Below, one piece after another: positions 60,501 to 64,000 of a stretch of DNA of 64,000 nt. The stretch's first letter is position 1, and each line of letters opens with the position of its first letter. The notes beneath the pieces are model-generated. The model saw only the letters and a list, made by a program, of their open reading frames with translations. It ran no database searches and was not told the DNA's origin. The position numbers and the translations under genes are program-made. The DNA is from Tomocerus qinae. Lineage: Eukaryota; Arthropoda; Collembola; Entomobryomorpha; Tomoceridae. The stretch covers positions 11,036,001-11,100,000 of the forward strand of contig CM034546.1 of assembly GCA_020055645.1 (NCBI GenBank). The letters are read 5' to 3'.

Positions 60501-61235
60501 AACTAGCTTTCCCTAACAGCTATATTGTATCCACAAATGTCGAGGACATATGTGACCTTTATTTAAAAAGCTAATACCTTGTCGCACTAGAGAGGGTTTT
60601 CTATAAAAGTCATAAAACCTTAACACTAGTTTTCATACCCAAATTAATTTCATAATTCATATCTCCTAATCTAGCTTTCCCTAACAGCTGTATTTTATCT
60701 ACAAATGTCGAGGACATGTGTGACCTTTTATTTAAAAAGCTAATACCTTGTCGCACTAGAGAGGGTTCTCTACAAAAGTCATAAAACCTTAACACTAGTT
60801 TTCATACCCAAATTTATTTCATAATTCATATCTCCTAAACTAGCTTTCCCTAACAGCTGTATTGTATCTACAAATGTCGAGGACATGTTTGACCTTTATT
60901 TAAAATTTAATACCTTGTCGCACTAGAGAGGGTTCTCTACAAAAGTCATAAAACCTTAACACTAGTTTTCATACCCAAATTTATTTCATAATTCATATCT
61001 CCTAAACTAGCTTTCCCTAACAGCTGTATTTTATCTACAAATGTCGAGGACATGTGTGACCTTTATTTAAAAATTTAATACCTTGTCGCACTAGAGAGGG
61101 TTCTCTACAAAAGTCATAAAACCTTAACACTAGTTTTCATACCCAAATTTATTTCATAATTCATATCTCCTAAACTAGCTTTTCCTAACAGCTGTATTGT
61201 ATCCACAAATGTCGAGGACATTTGTGACATTTACA
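48590..61235 (-). repeat. Satellite A, right arm (inverted, ~75 copies)
   Basis: Reverse complement of the 168-bp unit at 16431-17740. Roughly 12.6 kb gives about 75 units, against about 8 on the left. Units differ in a small set of linked variants (gcgttctct, gggttctat or gggttttct after cactagaga; tgtcgaggacatg, tgtcgatgacatg, tgtcgagagcatg or tgtggaggacatg). From about 54.8 to 59.2 kb the variants repeat in a block of 13 units. Between 48.6 and about 53.9 kb the units carry frequent 1-4-base insertions; after that they are clean. Confidence 0.95.
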
Positions 61236-61772
61236 ATTTTATAGTACTTTATTTATTTAGGGTAGTTTATTTAAATTTTGCATATTTTATTTGTTTGGGG
61301 TTACTTTATTTAAATTTGGCTTATTTGATTTATATTGGTTTACTTTACTTAAATTTTTCTTACTTTATTTAGATTTGGGTTACTTTATTTAAATTTGGGT
61401 TACTTTATTTAGTTTTTGTTAATTTTTTTAGATTTGTATTACTTTATTCAAGTTTTGGTTACTGTATTAATTTATGAGTTACTTTGTTTAATTTTTGGTT
61501 ACTTTATTTATTTTTAGGTTAATTTGTTTAAATTTGTATTACTTTATTTGTTTTTGGATTTTTATATTTAAATTTGGGTTATTTTATTAATTTTTGGGTT
61601 ACTTTATTTAATTTTGTGTTACTTTATTTAATTTTGTGCTACTTTATTTATTTTAGGGTTACTTTATTTAAACTTGAACATAAAATGCATTAAAAAGTAG
61701 GTATGGACCAAAAAGTGGGTATGGACCAAAATGTGGGTATAGACCAAAAAGTGGGTAAAACTTAACTAGAGT
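61220..61772 (-). repeat. Outer terminal inverted repeat, right
   Basis: Reverse complement of 15888-16440. It contains the ~20-bp ttactttatttaaatttggg units (61240-61670) and the three 18-bp gtgggtatggaccaaaaa units (61690-61755), and ends in CTTAACTAGAGT. Confidence 0.93.
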
Positions 61773-61781
61773 ATATTATAA
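61773..61781. repeat. Giant element target-site duplication, right
   Basis: ATATTATAA immediately after CTTAACTAGAGT, the partner of 15879-15887. Confidence 0.85.
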
Positions 61782-62325
61782 GCGAAAACATAGCGAAAGC
61801 CATACTTATCTCCGTTGTGCTATATCCTGTGCCATGCTACAACAAACTTCCATCTGTATTTCTCGGAGGGAATGAATGTCCGTTTAAAATATGTAGGTCA
61901 ATATAAAATACAAAATAAAAAACGAAACGCTCTATTCTATAAACAATATAAGAAATCTATATTTTCGACATTGACAACATCCAAATTGACGAAGAATATT
62001 CGCATTATAGTACTGTTTTCATTTCAAACTTGTTCTTAAGGTGAGTCTTGTTGTATTAACATCATTTTATTTCTGGTAAAATCTAAGTAACATTGACATT
62101 CATTGACATTACATTGACAGCTGTCAGCTCAAGGCCGTATTCAGCTGTTCGTGTTTGTTTGTATCTAGCCCTAACTAGTTTACTTATCGTAATGTATGCA
62201 TAATCATGTTAACTGTTAACTGATGATGACTGAGTAGTGCATAAGTAATTAGTTAATTATAATTAGCAATGATTGATTAATATGAATCTTTAGTTTCATC
62301 ATTCAAGACTTCTGAATTTTTGAAT
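61782..62325. promoter_or_regulatory. Upstream region of the F-box-type gene
   Basis: Unique sequence between the giant element and the first coding exon. It includes a short tandem of attgacattcattgacatta words with a palindromic acagctgt (about 62090-62130). A 74-codon open frame at 61815-62039 is not recognised. No clear TATA box. Promoter function is inferred from position only. Confidence 0.4.
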
Positions 62326-64000
62326 ATGGACGTTGAAAATGTGGATGCCACAAATCCACATCCAGCTTTGCAAAATGAATACGTAAGTGATAAAAATTCT
62401 GTCTCCGTCGAATTTTTTTAGGGTGAACGTTAAAAAACGAAAGTTTTTTAAGTTAGAAAATATTTAGTTAGTACAAAATTTTGGGTAAGATTGGCGATGT
62501 CTGTCGGGCGGGGTTCGCAGCCAATTTTAATAAAATCGGATTTAGAGGTTCTAAATTTCAGTTGTGGTAACGTTTTTTGAAGAAAATGAGGCAAAAATGG
62601 CAAAAAATCACCCCAATTTTTTGCCATTTTGAGAAAAAAGAGAATAATAGCTTTGGCCTGTAAACTGTAAAACCCCATCCCGAAATCCACGAAAAAAGAA
62701 TTTTTTGGTTAAAATAGAATAAAATTACAATTTATAAATAATTTTTGTCAAAAACGCCAAAACTTTTCGCGCTACGCGCTAATATGTAACTAAAATGTCT
62801 AAAAATGAAATATTGATACCCTTGTCTTGACGTTAATATCAAATCCTCGATGATTTTCAAAAACCATGAGTAGAAGGTAGAAGAAAAGTTGATTGATTTT
62901 GCTTTTAAATTATACTTAAAGCTAAATTTGGTTCTCATAAGTATCCCATTATTTCATGTGCGAAAAAAATTAAAAATTTTGCCAATTGTAAAATACGTTT
63001 TACAGTCTCCAAAAATGGGAAAGAAATGAAATATCGTCAAAAACCTACTTCACTTTTTAGATGACAATATGAAAAACATTTTTGCCTCCTTTATATTTTT
63101 CAATTACATTATTAGCTAAAAAAACTTTTTTGCGACTTGCAAACTTTCATAATTTACTTGTAAATGACAAAATTTTTAAATTTTTCCGCACATAAAATAA
63201 TGGAATCCTTTAAGATAATTAATGTTTTCAATAATGTACCCCAACGCATACCTTCATGTGGTAAATTTAGTACACGAAGGTATGCTTTGGGGTACATTAT
63301 TGAAAACATTAATTACGAACAAAGAAACAAAATTAAATGAAGGAATTCAATTCTACTGCATATGATGTGCATGTCAATGTGTCTTTAATGTACATTACGT
63401 ATTATTGACATCGACTTCTCATCACAGCCGCAGTTCAGGGGGCCTTGTCACCCCCCTGAAATCGAAGAAATAAATAGAATTTTGCCTTAAATTTATCTTG
63501 ACACCCACGACATTATTTTCTGGCTGTGACCCATCTTCTCACTTTCCATTTGTCCATTATCGGAATCACCTTTGTAATTATAGAGTTCCCCTTTGCCATT
63601 TGTCGAATGTGTTTTAAACGAGTTCAGCTACAACCGAATTTTCAATGTACATTTTAGCCAGATCTAATTTGCTTTTAGTATGTACTTTTCTAAACGACGT
63701 TAATATGCAAATTAATTTGACTTTATTTTTAAATTTAAGATATTGGAATACCTTTTCGGGTTCTTAAGTTCGGGTGATGTGAAAAATTGTCGGCAAATAA
63801 ATCACCTCTGGAAAAACGTTGGGTCCAGGTTCCTGAGGAGAAATGGGAACGTTGTTTTCAAATTCCCACGTGGCATACGAGAAATGAAAGAGGCAAGAGA
63901 GAAAGTGATGGAAGTGGCCAACTATTGCCAAACAAATACAGTTCATTATGGAAATACGCCCTTCTCTGCGTTTAAATTCATTGGCGATATACCAATTTAC
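62326..64000 (+). CDS. F-box-type protein, 5' part (runs off the window)
   Basis: Exon 1 is 62326-62382 (19 codons, MDVENVDATNPHPALQNEY), ending at a GTAAGTG donor in phase 0. The intron is 1,357 bp. Exon 2 starts at 63740 after TTTAAATTTAAG and stays open to the window end. It begins ILEYLFGFLSSGDVKNCRQI, then NHLWKNVGSRFLRR. The L..lF..L...D...CR.vn..W pattern is that of an F-box, which docks substrate receptors to SCF ubiquitin ligases through Skp1. After the F-box comes a basic region and NTVHYGNTPFSAFKFIG, of unknown role. The start is supported by the clean donor and by the N-terminus resembling springtail F-box proteins that begin with NPAL-type motifs shortly before the domain. The C-terminal repeats, if any, lie outside the window. 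Confidence 0.7.
62941..63208. repeat. Imperfect inverted repeat in the F-box gene intron
   Basis: Left arm about 62941-62985 (cccattatttcatgtgcgaa) and right arm about 63166-63208 are inverted copies at roughly 85 percent over ~41 bases, enclosing ~180 AT-rich bases. It resembles a small MITE or fold-back element. No target duplication found. The surrounding intron (62383-62940) is AT-rich with a 15-bp stem around 62594 (aaaatggcaaaaaat and its complement). Confidence 0.65.
63217..63314. repeat. Near-perfect 44-bp hairpin in the F-box gene intron
   Basis: Left arm 63217-63260 (aattaatgttttcaataatg then taccccaacgcatacc...) and right arm 63271-63314 are inverted with three mismatches, loop gtaaatttag. 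A second, smaller hairpin, ttcaggggg...ccccctgaa, follows at 63434-63460. Confidence 0.9.

Larger units (their letters stand above)
15888..61772 (+). mobile_element. 45.9-kb foldback (Mutator-like) DNA transposon with gene cargo
   Basis: The two ends are inverted copies of each other. From outside in, each arm has an 18-bp repeat triplet, an ~20-bp repeat zone, satellite A (168 bp), a spacer and satellite B (153 bp). The arms enclose a core (about 22.8-37.9 kb) with a VPS4-like gene, an innexin, an OTU region and a DDE transposase region, all with introns and all decayed. Evidence for class: the perfect 9-bp duplication, the tandem-repeat foldback arms and the transposase motifs DATG and C-x2-H. 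This is what is known of Mutator superfamily members such as FB-NOF and Phantom. The family assignment is inference; the boundaries are seen directly. I found no capsid, polymerase B or integrase, and the 9-bp (not 6-bp) duplication argues against a Polinton. Confidence 0.85.

Noticed and set aside
48700-60795. Open frames in satellite A
   Set aside because: They read across the 168-bp tandem (a multiple of three) and have no conservation beyond the repeat itself.
15888-61772. Polinton or other virus-like element
   Set aside because: The duplication is 9 bp, not 6, and I saw no capsid, polymerase B, packaging ATPase or integrase signature. The transposase motifs fit a Mutator-type DNA transposon.
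62448-62938. Minus-strand open frames in the F-box gene intron
   Set aside because: AT-rich, low-complexity, phenylalanine/lysine-rich and without any recognisable domain; they lie in a repeat-bearing intron.

Overview
The window is AT-rich animal DNA, most likely arthropod. Spliced genes with short introns, a TATA-driven secreted-peptide gene, a Cys-loop channel, innexin remnants and a partial F-box-type gene at the right edge support this. The F-box-type gene resembles the expanded F-box families of springtails (Collembola), but that taxonomic guess rests on remembered style and no search was run.

Layout. 1-970: a 29-bp minisatellite, then a GATC-rich patch. 970-2475: a 5'-truncated RNase H-bearing LINE. 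2480-13610: two copies of one duplicated block, each holding an intronless Cys-loop channel gene and a two-exon gene for a 44-aa secreted, probably amidated peptide. Copy 1 contains a small inverted-repeat element and copy 2 is split by a second LINE with a 9-bp target duplication. Both channel copies share one frameshift and copy 2 has also lost part of M2. The two peptide genes look intact. 13610-15880: noncoding sequence with small tandem repeats and a 436-bp hAT-type nonautonomous element with a clean 8-bp target duplication.

15888-61772: one 45.9-kb element flanked by a perfect 9-bp direct repeat (ATATTATAA). Its arms mirror each other: identical outer ends, an ~20-bp repeat zone, a 168-bp satellite (A), a spacer and a 153-bp satellite (B). 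The core carries decayed, intron-containing genes: a MIT plus AAA ATPase of VPS4 type, an innexin, a possible RhoGEF fragment, an OTU-type cysteine protease and a DDE transposase with DATG and C-x2-H motifs. The 9-bp duplication, the foldback arms made of tandem repeats and the transposase motifs fit a Mutator-like element of the Foldback/NOF or Phantom kind. Carriage of two recognisable host-type genes is the most unusual thing in the window. The right arm is much longer than the left: about 75 versus 8 units of satellite A, plus an extra gene-bearing ~5-kb segment.

61782-64000: unique sequence with the first two coding exons of an F-box-type gene running off the edge; its intron holds two fold-back sequences.

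How the genes may work together: the peptide and channel were duplicated as a unit, but with both channels apparently damaged only the peptide genes look functional. In the giant element the transposase and OTU regions would have served mobility, while the VPS4-like and innexin genes look like captured cargo; all core genes now look broken.
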